NCBI RefSeq assembly: GCF_023229695.1
Contig: NZ_JALNYS010000015.1
Coordinates: 1 to 64,000 of the forward strand
Source: Sulfuricurvum sp.
GTDB lineage: Bacteria > Campylobacterota > Campylobacteria > Campylobacterales > Sulfurimonadaceae
DNA length: 64,000 nt
Reading direction: 5' to 3'
A program made the translations under genes and the position numbers. Positions 1 to 9,250 of this stretch are shown here, in pieces. How positions within the stretch are numbered: the stretch's first letter is position 1; the number at the start of each line of letters is the position of its first letter. The notes beneath the pieces are model-generated. The model made no database searches. It saw nothing but the letters and a program-made list of their open reading frames with translations, and was not told the origin of the DNA.

Positions 1-1
1 A

Positions 2-628
2 TACAATTTCGTCCACGGGATGAGCGCTCTGAATTATTTCATCGTCAATGAGCTGAGCGGTATTTACATCGACATTACCAAAGATCGTATGTATTGTGAC
101 GCGGCCAACTCAAGCGAACGCCGCTCGACGCAAAGTGCTATTGCGATTATCGCTAAATCGATGTTGGGGCTTATCGCTCCGATTTTGACCTATACCGCCG
201 ATGATATTTTCGAGAATGCCCCTGCCGTTCTCAAAGGCTCTGCCGATGATATCTTTGGTGTGACCTATGCCTCTATCGAAGCGGTTGAGAGCAGTTGGGA
301 TGACGCAACGATGAAAGTGATCCGTGAAAAATTCAATGAGATCGTGGACGGATTGAAAAAAGAGAAGGTGATTAAAAATACCCTTGAACTCGTTATCTCT
401 ACGAAGTCAGAGTCTGCCAAAGCAATGAAAAAAGGGGACATCGAAGAGTATCTCGTCATCTCTAAATGGTGTGCGTGTGAATTGAAAGATATTTTAGGGA
501 CGTTTGAGATCGAGGGGGATACATTCAATATCGCCCTTGCCTCCAAAGCCAAATGTCCGAGATGTTGGAAATACCATAGCGAAGACGAAGAGAGTCTCTG
601 CCCCCGCTGTGCGCAGGTAGTGGCGTAA
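2..628 (+). CDS. ileS: Isoleucyl-tRNA synthetase, C-terminal part (5' end outside window)
   Basis: This is the last ~208 residues of IleS, which charges tRNA-Ile in the cytoplasm. The reading frame is open from base 2, so the gene starts upstream of the window. The sequence shows the anticodon-binding helical domain (YNFVHG, NYFIVNELS, then DITKDRMY and a SAIAIIAKSMLGLIAPILTYTADD stretch in pieces). It ends in the zinc-ribbon tail CPRCW...CPRC that is typical of bacterial IleS. The stop codon overlaps the ATG of the next small gene (TAATG). Confidence 0.93.
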   Translation, partial: YNFVHGMSALNYFIVNELSGIYIDITKDRMYCDAANSSERRSTQSAIAIIAKSMLGLIAPILTYTADDIFENAPAVLKGSADDIFGVTYASIEAVESSWDDATMKVIREKFNEIVDGLKKEKVIKNTLELVISTKSESAKAMKKGDIEEYLVISKWCACELKDILGTFEIEGDTFNIALASKAKCPRCWKYHSEDEESLCPRCAQVVA

Positions 629-759
629 TGGTCGATTTTGCACAGCCTGTTCCGATGAGTTTTATTGTGGAAACGGTCGGGGTGATTTTTGTCGTCATTG
701 GCTTAGGGATCGTGATGGTAAAACAAGCAAAATACAAGAAGGGCTCACTGCCGAAGTGA
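628..759 (+). CDS. Small single-pass membrane protein (43 aa)
   Basis: A 43-codon ORF starts at an ATG sharing its A with the ileS stop codon, so it is probably translationally coupled. The product has a short N-terminus, one hydrophobic helix at about residues 12-31 (SFIVETVGVIFVVIGLGIV) and a Lys-rich C-terminus (KQAKYKKGSLPK). That suggests a single-pass inner-membrane protein with a cytoplasmic basic tail. I do not recognise the family. The tight coupling and a clear membrane segment favour a real gene. Confidence 0.6.
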   Translation: MVDFAQPVPMSFIVETVGVIFVVIGLGIVMVKQAKYKKGSLPK

Positions 760-802
760 ACTCAGCGTTAGCGTAGCCAATCGGGATTTTATTCCGATGG
801 CG

Positions 803-808
803 TATAAT
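803..808 (+). promoter_or_regulatory. -10 box (TATAAT) upstream of gatA
   Basis: A perfect TATAAT lies 20 bases before the gatA start codon. Just upstream, 776-801 can fold as an imperfect hairpin (GCCAATCGG / CCGATGGC) that may end the ileS transcript. No convincing -35 box is visible, which is common in Campylobacterota. Confidence 0.5.
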
Positions 809-827
809 TAGATAGAAAGGAAAGTGT

Positions 828-2168
828 ATGATAACACTCAAAGAGGCGTTAAAGCTCTCGAAAGATGAACTTATCTCACTCAAAGAAGAGTTAAAAGCCA
901 AGATTGCCGCATATCCGGAATTGAACGGCTATATCGATGTGGAAAATGTCGGTGAGGGGATCCCCATCGCGATCAAGGATAACATTCAGGTACGCGGGTG
1001 GTCGGTCACCTCGGGATCCAATATCCTTAAAGGGTACGTTGCTCCCTATAACGCAACGGTCATCGACAAACTCTTGGGCGCGAATATGTCACCGTTCGGA
1101 CGTACCAATATGGACGAATTTGCGATGGGTTCGACGACGGAGAGCAGCTGCTACGGCAAAACGCTCAATCCCCTCAATCACAACTGTGTCCCCGGAGGAA
1201 GCTCGGGCGGATCGGCGGCAGTGGTCGCCGCAGGGCTTGCGGTCGCGGCACTGGGGAGCGATACGGGCGGGTCGATCCGTCAACCGGCCGCATTTTGCGG
1301 CATTGTCGGGATGAAACCGACCTACGGGCGTGTCAGCCGTTATGGATTGGGGGCGTATGCAAGTTCTCTCGATCAGATCGGACCGATGACCCAAAACGTC
1401 GAAGATGCGGCGATTTTATACGATATTATTCAGGGACATGATCCGAAAGATTCGACCAGCAGCGATCGTCATGACGGAAAAGTGAGCGACAAACTCGATC
1501 CCGCCTGCAAGCTTAAAATCGCAATTGTTCCCGATTACGTCAAAGATGCTTCGCCGGAGGTACGTAATGCCTATACCAAAGCGGTAACGGCGCTCCAAAA
1601 TTGCGGTCATACCATTGTCGAGAAACAATTGATGGATCCGAAATACGACATTTCGGCGTACTACATCACCGCTACCGCCGAAGCGACAACCAATCTCGCC
1701 CGCTACGACGGTATCCGCTACGGTAACCGCGTGGAGGGGGAGAACCTCAAAGACACGTTTCTCCAAACCCGTTCACGTGGGTTCGGCCCCGAAGTGCAAC
1801 GCCGCATTATGCTGGGAAATTTTGTCCTCTCATCAGGATATTACGATGCGTATTACGTGAAAGCACAAAAGGTGCGTACTCTGATCCAAGAGGAGTATAA
1901 TAAGATTTTCGAAGAGGTCGATCTTATCCTCACTCCGGTTGCACCGCGCACCGCGTATGAGTTTGGGGCTTTGAGTGATCCGCTTGAGATGTATTTGAGC
2001 GATATCTATACGATTTCGGTCAATCTTGCGGGGCTTCCGGCACTCTCTTTGCCGGTGGACACAGCGGATAACGGGATGCCTGTAGGTCTTCAACTGATTG
2101 CGGCTCCGTATGCGGAACAGACGCTATTTAACGGGGCGCTGAGCCTCGAAACTCAACTAAAAGGATAA
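828..2168 (+). CDS. gatA: Glutamyl-tRNA(Gln)/aspartyl-tRNA(Asn) amidotransferase subunit A
   Basis: GatA is the amidase subunit of GatCAB. It releases ammonia from glutamine so that Glu-tRNA(Gln) or Asp-tRNA(Asn) can be amidated. The 446-residue protein has the amidase-signature Ser-cisSer-Lys triad: Lys50 in AIKDN, Ser125 in GGSSGGSAA and Ser149 in GSDTGGSIRQP. The length is slightly below the usual ~480. The start is an ATG behind the Shine-Dalgarno AAAGGAAAG. guaB follows after 4 bases, so the two are probably cotranscribed. gatB and gatC are not in the window. Confidence 0.97.
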   Translation: MITLKEALKLSKDELISLKEELKAKIAAYPELNGYIDVENVGEGIPIAIKDNIQVRGWSVTSGSNILKGYVAPYNATVIDKLLGANMSPFGRTNMDEFAMGSTTESSCYGKTLNPLNHNCVPGGSSGGSAAVVAAGLAVAALGSDTGGSIRQPAAFCGIVGMKPTYGRVSRYGLGAYASSLDQIGPMTQNVEDAAILYDIIQGHDPKDSTSSDRHDGKVSDKLDPACKLKIAIVPDYVKDASPEVRNAYTKAVTALQNCGHTIVEKQLMDPKYDISAYYITATAEATTNLARYDGIRYGNRVEGENLKDTFLQTRSRGFGPEVQRRIMLGNFVLSSGYYDAYYVKAQKVRTLIQEEYNKIFEEVDLILTPVAPRTAYEFGALSDPLEMYLSDIYTISVNLAGLPALSLPVDTADNGMPVGLQLIAAPYAEQTLFNGALSLETQLKG

Positions 2169-2172
2169 CTTA

Positions 2173-3618
2173 ATGAATATTCGTAAACGTGCCCTCACTT
2201 TTGAAGATGTTCTTCTCATTCCAAGATACTCAGAAGTGCTCCCGAAAGAGGTGAGTCTCAAAACGATGCTGACCCGTAATATTTCCCTTAATATTCCGAT
2301 GGTTTCTGCAGCGATGGATACCGTCACCGAATACCGTGCGGCGATTGCGATGGCCCATTTGGGCGGGATCGGAATTATCCACAAAAACATGGATATCGAA
2401 ACGCAAGTTAAACAGATCAAAAAAGTAAAAAAATCAGAGAGCGGCATCATTATCGATCCGATTTTTGTCCATCCGACCGCTACGCTCGAAGATGCCGAAG
2501 CGCTGATGAACGAGTTTAAAATTTCGGGTGTTCCGGTTGTCGATACGCACAATAAATTGCTGGGGATTTTGACCAATCGTGATATGCGTTTTGAAAAAGA
2601 TTTGTCGAAGCTGGCGATCGACGCAATGACTCCGATGCCGCTTGTAACGGCGCAAGCGGGGATCACATTGGCGGAAGCTGAGCAGATGATGCACGTTAAC
2701 AAAATCGAAAAACTTCCGATTATCGATGATAACGGATTGTTGAAAGGTTTAGTGACGATCAAAGACATCAAAAAACGGATCGAATATCCCCATGCCAACA
2801 AAGACGACTTCGGCCGTCTCCGTGTCGGTGCCGCAATCGGTGTCGGTCAGCTTGAACGCGCGCGCGCTCTTGTGGATGCGGGTGTGGATGTGTTGGTACT
2901 TGACTCGGCTCACGGTCACTCCAAAGGGATTTTGGATACCGTTAAAGCGATCAAAAAAGAGATGGTGATCGATATTATCGCCGGAAACGTGGCAACGGGT
3001 GAAGCGACATTGGCACTTATCGAAGCGGGTGCCGACGGGGTCAAAGTGGGTATCGGACCGGGATCGATCTGTACCACCCGTATCGTAGCCGGTGTCGGTG
3101 TTCCTCAAATCTCAGCGATTGACGAGTGTGCCGCAGTGGGACGGGCTCACGGCGTTCCGATCATCGCCGACGGCGGTATCCGCTACTCCGGTGACATTGC
3201 CAAAGCGCTTGCCGTCGGTGCGAGCGTTATTATGGCGGGGTCACTCTTGGCGGGAACCGAAGAATCTCCGGGTGATACCATTATGTATCAAGGGCGTCAA
3301 TACAAATCGTATCGCGGTATGGGCTCCATCGGAGCGATGACGAAAGGGTCAACCGATCGTTATTTCCAAGAGGGGACGGCTGCGGATAAACTGGTTCCCG
3401 AAGGGATCGAGGGGCGTGTGCCGTTTCGCGGGAGTATTGCGGCGGTCGTTCACCAGATGATGGGGGGGCTTCGCTCTTCTATGGGGTATTGCGGATCTGA
3501 GAGCATCGAGGCGTTCTGGGATAAAGCCGAATTTGTCGAAATCACCAGTGCCGGACTCAAAGAGTCCCATGTTCATGATGTTATCATCACCCAAGAAGCA
3601 CCGAATTACCACGTCTAA
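2173..3618 (+). CDS. guaB: Inosine-5'-monophosphate dehydrogenase
   Basis: GuaB oxidises IMP to XMP with NAD+, the committed step of GMP synthesis. The 481-residue sequence has the N-terminal barrel start (LTFEDVLLIPRYSEVLP), two CBS domains inserted at about residues 90-205, the catalytic loop GPGSICTTR with nucleophile Cys300, and the flap region (YRGMGSIGAM, EGIEGRVP). The length is normal for the family. It sits 4 bases behind gatA, and a hairpin follows the stop codon. Confidence 0.98.
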   Translation: MNIRKRALTFEDVLLIPRYSEVLPKEVSLKTMLTRNISLNIPMVSAAMDTVTEYRAAIAMAHLGGIGIIHKNMDIETQVKQIKKVKKSESGIIIDPIFVHPTATLEDAEALMNEFKISGVPVVDTHNKLLGILTNRDMRFEKDLSKLAIDAMTPMPLVTAQAGITLAEAEQMMHVNKIEKLPIIDDNGLLKGLVTIKDIKKRIEYPHANKDDFGRLRVGAAIGVGQLERARALVDAGVDVLVLDSAHGHSKGILDTVKAIKKEMVIDIIAGNVATGEATLALIEAGADGVKVGIGPGSICTTRIVAGVGVPQISAIDECAAVGRAHGVPIIADGGIRYSGDIAKALAVGASVIMAGSLLAGTEESPGDTIMYQGRQYKSYRGMGSIGAMTKGSTDRYFQEGTAADKLVPEGIEGRVPFRGSIAAVVHQMMGGLRSSMGYCGSESIEAFWDKAEFVEITSAGLKESHVHDVIITQEAPNYHV

Positions 3619-3634
3619 AAACTTTTTCGTCAAT

Positions 3635-3665
3635 GAGAATCCTGATAAAATCAGTTTGGATTCTC
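3635..3665 (+). terminator. Hairpin after guaB
   Basis: GAGAATCC (3635-3642) pairs perfectly with GGATTCTC (3658-3665), and an inner TGAT/ATCA can extend the fold. There is no T-run after the stem, so it is a possible but atypical terminator between guaB and metY. Confidence 0.35.
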
Positions 3666-3686
3666 GGGAAAATAACGATATGACGG

Positions 3687-3692
3687 TATAAT
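3687..3692 (+). promoter_or_regulatory. -10 box (TATAAT) upstream of metY
   Basis: TATAAT lies 33 bases before the metY start at 3720, after the guaB hairpin. It is the likely promoter of the metY-metX-xseB operon. Confidence 0.5.
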
Positions 3693-3719
3693 TGCATAAA
3701 TTTACGTAAAAGGATGACT

Positions 3720-4985
3720 ATGCAGCTCCAAACCGAAGCACTCCATGCAGGATACGACAAAGACTCTCAAAGCACGATGGCGGTTCCCATCTATCAGACA
3801 ACTGCGTACGAATTTCGTGACGTTGAACATGCTGCGAATCTCTTTTCCCTCAAAGAACTGGGGAACATCTATACCCGTTTGAATAACCCGACAACGGATG
3901 TTTTTGAGAAACGGTTTGCTCAGCTTGAAGGGGGAGCGGCAGGTTTGGCCGCATCAAGCGGAATGGCGGCGATTTTTTATGCGATCGCCAATGCGGCCGA
4001 AGCGGGGGATAACATCGTCTGCGCCAAACAGCTCTACGGCGGAACCCTGACGCAGGCGTCCCATACGCTTAAGCGGTTCGGGATTCAGGCCCGTTTTTTT
4101 AACGTACACACTCCCGAAGAGATCGAAGGATTGGTCGATGAGAAAACCAAAGCGATCTTTTTCGAGACATTGACCAATCCGAGTATCGATGTGGCCGATA
4201 TTGACGCGATCACGGCCATTGCGAAAAAACACGGTATTCTCACGATCGTCGATAACACTGTGGCAACTCCGGTGTTGTGCCGTCCGTTGGAACACGGCGT
4301 CGACGTTGTCGTTCACTCTGCCAGTAAATATACGACAGGACAGGGGCTTGCCATCGGCGGGATCATGGTGGAGCGCAAGGGGTTGATCGATCTGATCAAA
4401 TCCAATCCGCGCTATCCGCAGTTCAACGAACCCGATGAGAGTTACCACGGGCTGGTGTATGTCGATGTGCCGCTGCCGTTGTTTACCCTCCGTGCCCGTC
4501 TTTCATTGCTGCGCGATTTGGGGGCGGTCGTATCGCCGTTCAACTCATGGCTCTTTATTCAGGGGATCGAAACCCTTTCACTCCGTATGCGGGAACACTC
4601 CCGTAACGCTCAGACCGTAGCGGAGTTCCTCGAAGCCCATCCGAAAGTGAAAAAAGTGAACTATCCGGGGCTGAAAAGCAACAGCAATTATCCCAATGCG
4701 AACCGCTATTTTGAGGGCGGAATGGCGAGCGGATTGCTGAGTTTTGAGGTGGAGAGTTTCGAGGAGGCAAAAAAGATCGTGGATGCGACAAAGTTGTTTT
4801 CACTCGTGGTCAACATCGGTGACTCCAAATCGATCATCACCCATCCGGCATCGACGACCCATCAGCAGCTGAGTCCGGATGAGCTGATCGCCTGCGGCGT
4901 CCCTTCCGGTCTTATCCGTTTGAGTATCGGATTGGAAGCATCACAGGATTTGATCGACGATCTGACACAGGCATTAAACGCGTAA
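3720..4985 (+). CDS. metY: O-acetylhomoserine (thiol)-lyase
   Basis: This PLP enzyme of the Cys/Met metabolism family makes homocysteine from O-acetylhomoserine and sulfide. Visible marks are the start TEALHAGYD, the substrate/PLP loop SSGMAA, the D180NT motif and the PLP-lysine motif HSASKYTTG. About 421 residues is usual for MetY. I chose the ATG at 3720 rather than 3714 because the AAAAGG Shine-Dalgarno directly abuts 3714 but sits about 6 bases before 3720. metX follows 8 bases downstream, so substrate supply and use are in one operon. Direct sulfhydrylation suits a sulfide-rich lifestyle. Confidence 0.95.
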   Translation: MQLQTEALHAGYDKDSQSTMAVPIYQTTAYEFRDVEHAANLFSLKELGNIYTRLNNPTTDVFEKRFAQLEGGAAGLAASSGMAAIFYAIANAAEAGDNIVCAKQLYGGTLTQASHTLKRFGIQARFFNVHTPEEIEGLVDEKTKAIFFETLTNPSIDVADIDAITAIAKKHGILTIVDNTVATPVLCRPLEHGVDVVVHSASKYTTGQGLAIGGIMVERKGLIDLIKSNPRYPQFNEPDESYHGLVYVDVPLPLFTLRARLSLLRDLGAVVSPFNSWLFIQGIETLSLRMREHSRNAQTVAEFLEAHPKVKKVNYPGLKSNSNYPNANRYFEGGMASGLLSFEVESFEEAKKIVDATKLFSLVVNIGDSKSIITHPASTTHQQLSPDELIACGVPSGLIRLSIGLEASQDLIDDLTQALNA

Positions 4986-4993
4986 AGGGAAAT

Positions 4994-6091
4994 ATGTTAA
5001 ATCTGCAGATTCACAGCGAACACTTTACCAATCCTCTCTATCTGGAGAGCGGACGTATTTTGGAGCCCTACGATATTGTTTACGAGACGTACGGGCATCT
5101 GAATGAGGCTAAAGACAATGTGATTGTAATTTGCCATGCCCTCACCGGATCCCATCATGCGGCGGGGACCTATGAGGGGGATAACAAACCCGGCTGGTGG
5201 GATGGCCTGATAGGACAGGGAAAAGCGGTTGATACTGACCGTTTTTTCGTGATCTGTACCAATGTGATCGGGAGCTGTTTCGGTTCTACGGGGCCGATGT
5301 CGCTTCGTTACCCCTATAATGAGCCGTATCGGTATAAATTTCCGGTTATTACGATTCTCGATATGGTCAAAGCGCAGCGGATACTGTTTGATCGTCTGGG
5401 ACTCCATCAGGTTCATGCCGTGATCGGCGGTTCGATGGGGGGGATGCAGGCTCTGGTATTCGGTGTCTTTTTCCCCAATTTTGCCAAAAAAATCATCGCG
5501 ATGGCCACAACCGCCGCGACGCAGCCTTGGGCTATCGCATTTAACAAAGTGGCGCAGGAAGCGATTTTAAAAGATCCCGAATTTAAAAACGGATATTACG
5601 ATCCGGATGTCATTGCCCAAAACGGTCTGAGCGGTATGGCGATCGGGCGAATGGCCGGTCATATCAGCTTTTTGTCCCATCAATCAATGGAACGGAAGTT
5701 CGGTCGTGAGTATAAGCGGACGGATGGGTTATATGAGCTGTTCGGAAAATTTCAGATCGAGTCGTATCTGGAGTATAACGGCTACAATTTTACCAAATGG
5801 TTTGATCCGTTATCCTATTTGTACATTACCAAGGCGATTAACATTTACGATCTTTCGCGGGGATTTGATTCTCTGGAAGAGGCCCTCTCAAAAGTGAACA
5901 GCGAACTTTATCTGGTCGGTTTTGAGAAAGATCTACTCTTTTTACCCTCTGAAATGGAACATATCTACAAGGTAATGCGTTCTTGCAAAAAAGAGAACGT
6001 CGATTATTTCGGGGTGTCAAGTGATTACGGGCATGATGCCTTTTTGGTCGAGATCGAGAAAATTGAAAATTATGTCAGGGGGGCATTATGA
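4994..6091 (+). CDS. metX: Homoserine O-acetyltransferase
   Basis: MetX acetylates homoserine from acetyl-CoA in methionine synthesis and supplies MetY. It is an alpha/beta-hydrolase-fold protein of 365 residues. Motifs include CHALTGSHHAAG, the WWDGLIGQGKAVDT block and the nucleophile elbow GGSMGGMQAL with Ser147. The acid and histidine of the triad lie near GFEKDLLF and SDYGHDAFL. It overlaps xseB by 4 bases (ATGA). Confidence 0.96.
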   Translation: MLNLQIHSEHFTNPLYLESGRILEPYDIVYETYGHLNEAKDNVIVICHALTGSHHAAGTYEGDNKPGWWDGLIGQGKAVDTDRFFVICTNVIGSCFGSTGPMSLRYPYNEPYRYKFPVITILDMVKAQRILFDRLGLHQVHAVIGGSMGGMQALVFGVFFPNFAKKIIAMATTAATQPWAIAFNKVAQEAILKDPEFKNGYYDPDVIAQNGLSGMAIGRMAGHISFLSHQSMERKFGREYKRTDGLYELFGKFQIESYLEYNGYNFTKWFDPLSYLYITKAINIYDLSRGFDSLEEALSKVNSELYLVGFEKDLLFLPSEMEHIYKVMRSCKKENVDYFGVSSDYGHDAFLVEIEKIENYVRGAL

Positions 6092-6282
6092 GTGAAGAAG
6101 AGAATTTTGAAAATAAAATTGCCAATGCTAAAGCCATTTTGGAAAAGCTGATGGACCCCGCCTTACCGATGAGCGAGAGTGTCAAAGCGTACGAAGAGGG
6201 GATGAATGAGCTTCGGAACGCCGAAAAAATGATTGAACAAGCACAGGTGCAGATTCAGATCATCAAAAATCAGGAGCAATGA
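6088..6282 (+). CDS. xseB: Exodeoxyribonuclease VII small subunit
   Basis: XseB is the small subunit of exonuclease VII, which degrades single-stranded DNA. At 64 residues it is short, acidic and helical, with the family pattern ENKIANAKAILEKLMDP, then LPMSESVKAYEEGM and a coiled-coil tail of the MIEQAQ type. It overlaps both metX upstream and the nitrilase homolog downstream by 1-4 bases, so it is tightly coupled. xseA is not in this window. Confidence 0.88.
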   Translation: MSEEENFENKIANAKAILEKLMDPALPMSESVKAYEEGMNELRNAEKMIEQAQVQIQIIKNQEQ

Positions 6283-7073
6283 TGCGCGTTGCCATTTTAC
6301 AGCTCCCTTCTATCGGGATGGGGGGGAACAAACTCGAGAATTATGCCCGTGTTGCCCACCAAAAAGGGGCCAAACTCATTTTGTTGGGTGAATATCTCCT
6401 GAACCCGTTTTTTAAAGAGTTGATGGAAACTCCCCTCTCGATGATTCAGGAACAAAGTAACCATCAGATCGAGGTGCTGAAAAATCTTGCCGAAAAATAC
6501 GATCTTATTTTTGTCGCCCCCATTATTACGGTGAAGAAAAAAGAGTGTACCAAAATGATTGCAAAAGTAGGTTCACGCAGCGTAAGCTACTATCCGCAGC
6601 AATTTTTGATCAACTATCCCCACTGGAACGAAGAGAAATTTTTTTCCAATCCGATCGAGCCGGTGAGGGCACCGATGATTTTTGCAATCGGCGGAGTTAA
6701 GTTTGCGGTGATGGGCGGTTTTGAGATCCATTTTGACCCGTTATGGGATGCAGTGAGCACCAAAGGGGTGGATGTGGTTCTCGTCCCCAGCGCTTCGACG
6801 TTTGAATCGCACAATCGCTGGCGGGAGCTGGTGAAAATGCGCGCTTTTACCCACAACTGCTATGTTCTGCGTGCAAACCGCATCGGCGAATACAACGACG
6901 AGAGTGTCGCGTGGAAGTTTTACGGCGATTCGATGCTGGTTTCTCCCGACGGTGAAGTCGAAGCCGATCTGGGCAATACCGAAGAGCTTTTGATTGTGGA
7001 TATTGATCGAAAAGTATTGACGGAAGCACGAAAAGGATGGGGTTTCAAAGAGGCCCTCAGAAAGAGACGATAA
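6282..7073 (+). CDS. Carbon-nitrogen hydrolase (nitrilase) superfamily protein, probably catalytically dead
   Basis: The overall pattern is of the nitrilase/N-carbamoyl amidohydrolase fold: RVAILQLP at the N-terminus, LLGEYLLNPF with the first glutamate, a VPSAS strand, the RAFTHNCYVLRANR strand and GDSMLVSPDGE. Two of three catalytic residues appear missing. The lysine position (usually YrKxHL) reads YPQQFL, and the cysteine position (usually ICyD) reads GGFE at about residues 145-148. The first Glu (about residue 37) is kept. I chose the ATG at 6282 because CAGGAG lies 5 bases upstream; an ATG at 6279 is the alternative. Its role is unknown and may be structural or regulatory. Confidence 0.8.
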   Translation: MRVAILQLPSIGMGGNKLENYARVAHQKGAKLILLGEYLLNPFFKELMETPLSMIQEQSNHQIEVLKNLAEKYDLIFVAPIITVKKKECTKMIAKVGSRSVSYYPQQFLINYPHWNEEKFFSNPIEPVRAPMIFAIGGVKFAVMGGFEIHFDPLWDAVSTKGVDVVLVPSASTFESHNRWRELVKMRAFTHNCYVLRANRIGEYNDESVAWKFYGDSMLVSPDGEVEADLGNTEELLIVDIDRKVLTEARKGWGFKEALRKRR

Positions 7074-7077
7074 CCCG

Positions 7078-9036
7078 ATGATACGGATTCTATGGCTTTT
7101 ATTCTTTATGGCCATAGGGGGATATGGATCCCCGTTGCAGCTTGGCAACGGAAATCACTATACGTTAAAAGGGCATTTGTCTTATTTCGAAGACAGCAGT
7201 GGTACTGTAAAACTATCCCAAGTTCAAAAAAAATCTTTCCTCCCTTATGAAAAAGAAAATGTAAATTTTGGATTTACAAAATCGACTTATTGGTTTAAAA
7301 TTGATCTGGAACGGGATTTTCAGGCAGCACGAAACCGTTGGTGGCTTATGATCGATTATCCGCTGCTTGAGAAGATTGATGTGTATCTAGTGGATAAAAG
7401 CGGCAATCTTATCTCTCAGCGGCATCTGGGGTCTTCGATCTCTTCTATGGATCGAGAACTTCCGCTGCGTGATTTTGTAACGGAACTCCCGCTGTACGAA
7501 TACAGTGAAACCGTACTCTACGTGAGTGTAAAAACACAAAGTTCGATGCAAATTCCCCTTTCGATCTATTCGTCAGAGTCGCTTTTTCAGGAAGTTGAGC
7601 GTAATAACCTTGCTATGGGAATTTACTACGGTATTTTTTTAATCATTCTCTTTTACAACGGCGGAATTTTCTTTTATACGAAAGACCGCAATTATCTCAG
7701 GTATATCTTTTTTCTATCGTCCTTTATTTTGTGGCAGCTTTCGTTTGACGGAGTCGGTACGGAGTATCTATGGCGTGACTGTTTTTGGCTTATCGAGCAT
7801 GGGGCGAGTTTTTGGATAGCCATGTCGGCCTTTAGTGCCCTTTATTTCGGGCAAAGTTTTTTGCAGACCTCCCGTTACTCTCCAAAAGTAAATAGCATAA
7901 TCCGGATGCTAATGGGATTTTCATTGGCAATGGCATCGGCTTCATTGATTCTTCCGTACGGAAAGGTGATTGTGATCAATACGGCGCTAGCGGCAATTGT
8001 CCCGATAATTTTGTTTACGGCCGGGGTTATAGTCATGAATAGAGGGTACCGGCCTGCACGATTTTATGTTGCCGGATGGAGTTCGCTTTTAATCGGTACC
8101 CTTATTTTTGCATTTAATAAATTCAATATTATTCCGGGTTTCTACGGTGTGAATCATATTCAGCAAATCGGCTCTGCGATTGAGATGATCTTTCTCTCCT
8201 GGGCATTGGCTGAGAGGGTCCATTTACTCCAGGCTGAATACATTGATAAGCTCAGTCATCTGAACGAAACGTTGATCGAAAAAGTCAATTACGCATTGAA
8301 AGAGGCACGTATGAAAGATCAAATGTTCGTGCAGCAATCACGGCTGGCCGCACTCGGGGAGATGATTGAACAAATTGCCCATCAGTGGCGTCAGCCGTTG
8401 AATACGTTAGCGCTGATCAACCAAAATCTCTACGTCAAGCATAAATTGAACCAATGTACCGAAGAGTGTTTTGAACGCTCTCATGAACAGTTCAATGAGC
8501 ATCTTCAATATATGTCCAAAACAATTGATGATTTTCGGAATTATTACAAAACCGACAAAGCGAAACATTCTGAAAATATCGGTGAACTCGTCCAGGATGC
8601 ACTGAATCTTTCGGATGTATTTCTAAAATATGCAAAAATCAAAACGACGGTAACGATTAAAACAGAGAAAAAAGCGAAGCTTGCCAAAAATGAGATGATA
8701 CAGGTTTTGATTAATCTGATTAAAAATGCCCATGATGCAATCAAAGGGAAAAAAGATTTAGAGGGGCGGATTGATATTGCTCTTTATGAGAATAATGGGG
8801 TCATTGAACTGACGATTGAAGACAATGCCGGAGGGATCCCCCGGGAAGCAATGGATAAAATTTTTGATATCTATTTTACGACGAAAAATGCCGATCAGGG
8901 GAGCGGTTTAGGTCTTTATATGTCCAAATACATTATCGAAGAGAGTTTCGGAGGGACGATACAGGTCGAAAACAGAGAAAATGGTGCCTGTTTTGTCATT
9001 CGATTGCCGATATCGGATTCGGAAACGTTGAGTTAA
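7078..9036 (+). CDS. 7TM-DISM sensor histidine kinase
   Basis: The order of parts is a signal peptide (1-17), a periplasmic 7TMR-DISMED2-type beta domain (about 25-165, with KSTYWFKIDLE and LYVSVKTQSSMQIPL), seven membrane helices (about 180-380), a coiled linker, a HisKA-like dimerisation segment with phospho-acceptor His435 in QIAHQWRQPLN, and a HATPase domain with LINLIKNAHDAI, DNAGGIP and GSGLGLYMSK. The HxWRQPLN box is typical of epsilonproteobacterial kinases. No response regulator is adjacent, so it is an orphan here. Its ligand cannot be read from the sequence. Confidence 0.92.
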   Translation: MIRILWLLFFMAIGGYGSPLQLGNGNHYTLKGHLSYFEDSSGTVKLSQVQKKSFLPYEKENVNFGFTKSTYWFKIDLERDFQAARNRWWLMIDYPLLEKIDVYLVDKSGNLISQRHLGSSISSMDRELPLRDFVTELPLYEYSETVLYVSVKTQSSMQIPLSIYSSESLFQEVERNNLAMGIYYGIFLIILFYNGGIFFYTKDRNYLRYIFFLSSFILWQLSFDGVGTEYLWRDCFWLIEHGASFWIAMSAFSALYFGQSFLQTSRYSPKVNSIIRMLMGFSLAMASASLILPYGKVIVINTALAAIVPIILFTAGVIVMNRGYRPARFYVAGWSSLLIGTLIFAFNKFNIIPGFYGVNHIQQIGSAIEMIFLSWALAERVHLLQAEYIDKLSHLNETLIEKVNYALKEARMKDQMFVQQSRLAALGEMIEQIAHQWRQPLNTLALINQNLYVKHKLNQCTEECFERSHEQFNEHLQYMSKTIDDFRNYYKTDKAKHSENIGELVQDALNLSDVFLKYAKIKTTVTIKTEKKAKLAKNEMIQVLINLIKNAHDAIKGKKDLEGRIDIALYENNGVIELTIEDNAGGIPREAMDKIFDIYFTTKNADQGSGLGLYMSKYIIEESFGGTIQVENRENGACFVIRLPISDSETLS

Positions 9037-9079
9037 CCTCTCAAGATTGTGTCGGTTTTAAACCAATCGATGTTAAAGT

Positions 9080-9213
9080 AACTGACCTTACGCATCTTGT
9101 CTAAAGGGTAGTAATCTCCCGCATCCGAAAGATGCGGGTAGCTTCAGGGGGGTGCCGGGGACAAATTGTCCCCGGCCACTTTGCGGGCTTTGCCCGGAAA
9201 GTGCGTAACATCA
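9080..9213 (+). repeat. Multi-hairpin dispersed repeat, family 1, copy A
   Basis: The element begins AACTGACCTTACGCA and ends GTGCGTAACATCA, so its outer ends form a short inverted repeat (TTACGCA / TGCGTAA). Inside are a CCCGCATC/GATGCGGG hairpin, a GGGGAC/GTCCCC hairpin and a CACTTTGCGGG/CCCGGAAAGTG hairpin. Copies B (32023-32165) and C (34119-34262) share the same layout. It fills most of the gap between the sensor kinase and the ThiF-like gene. Confidence 0.85.
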
Positions 9214-9250
9214 ATTCAAGTAATTTTAAATTTTCCGCAGGAGAGAGATC

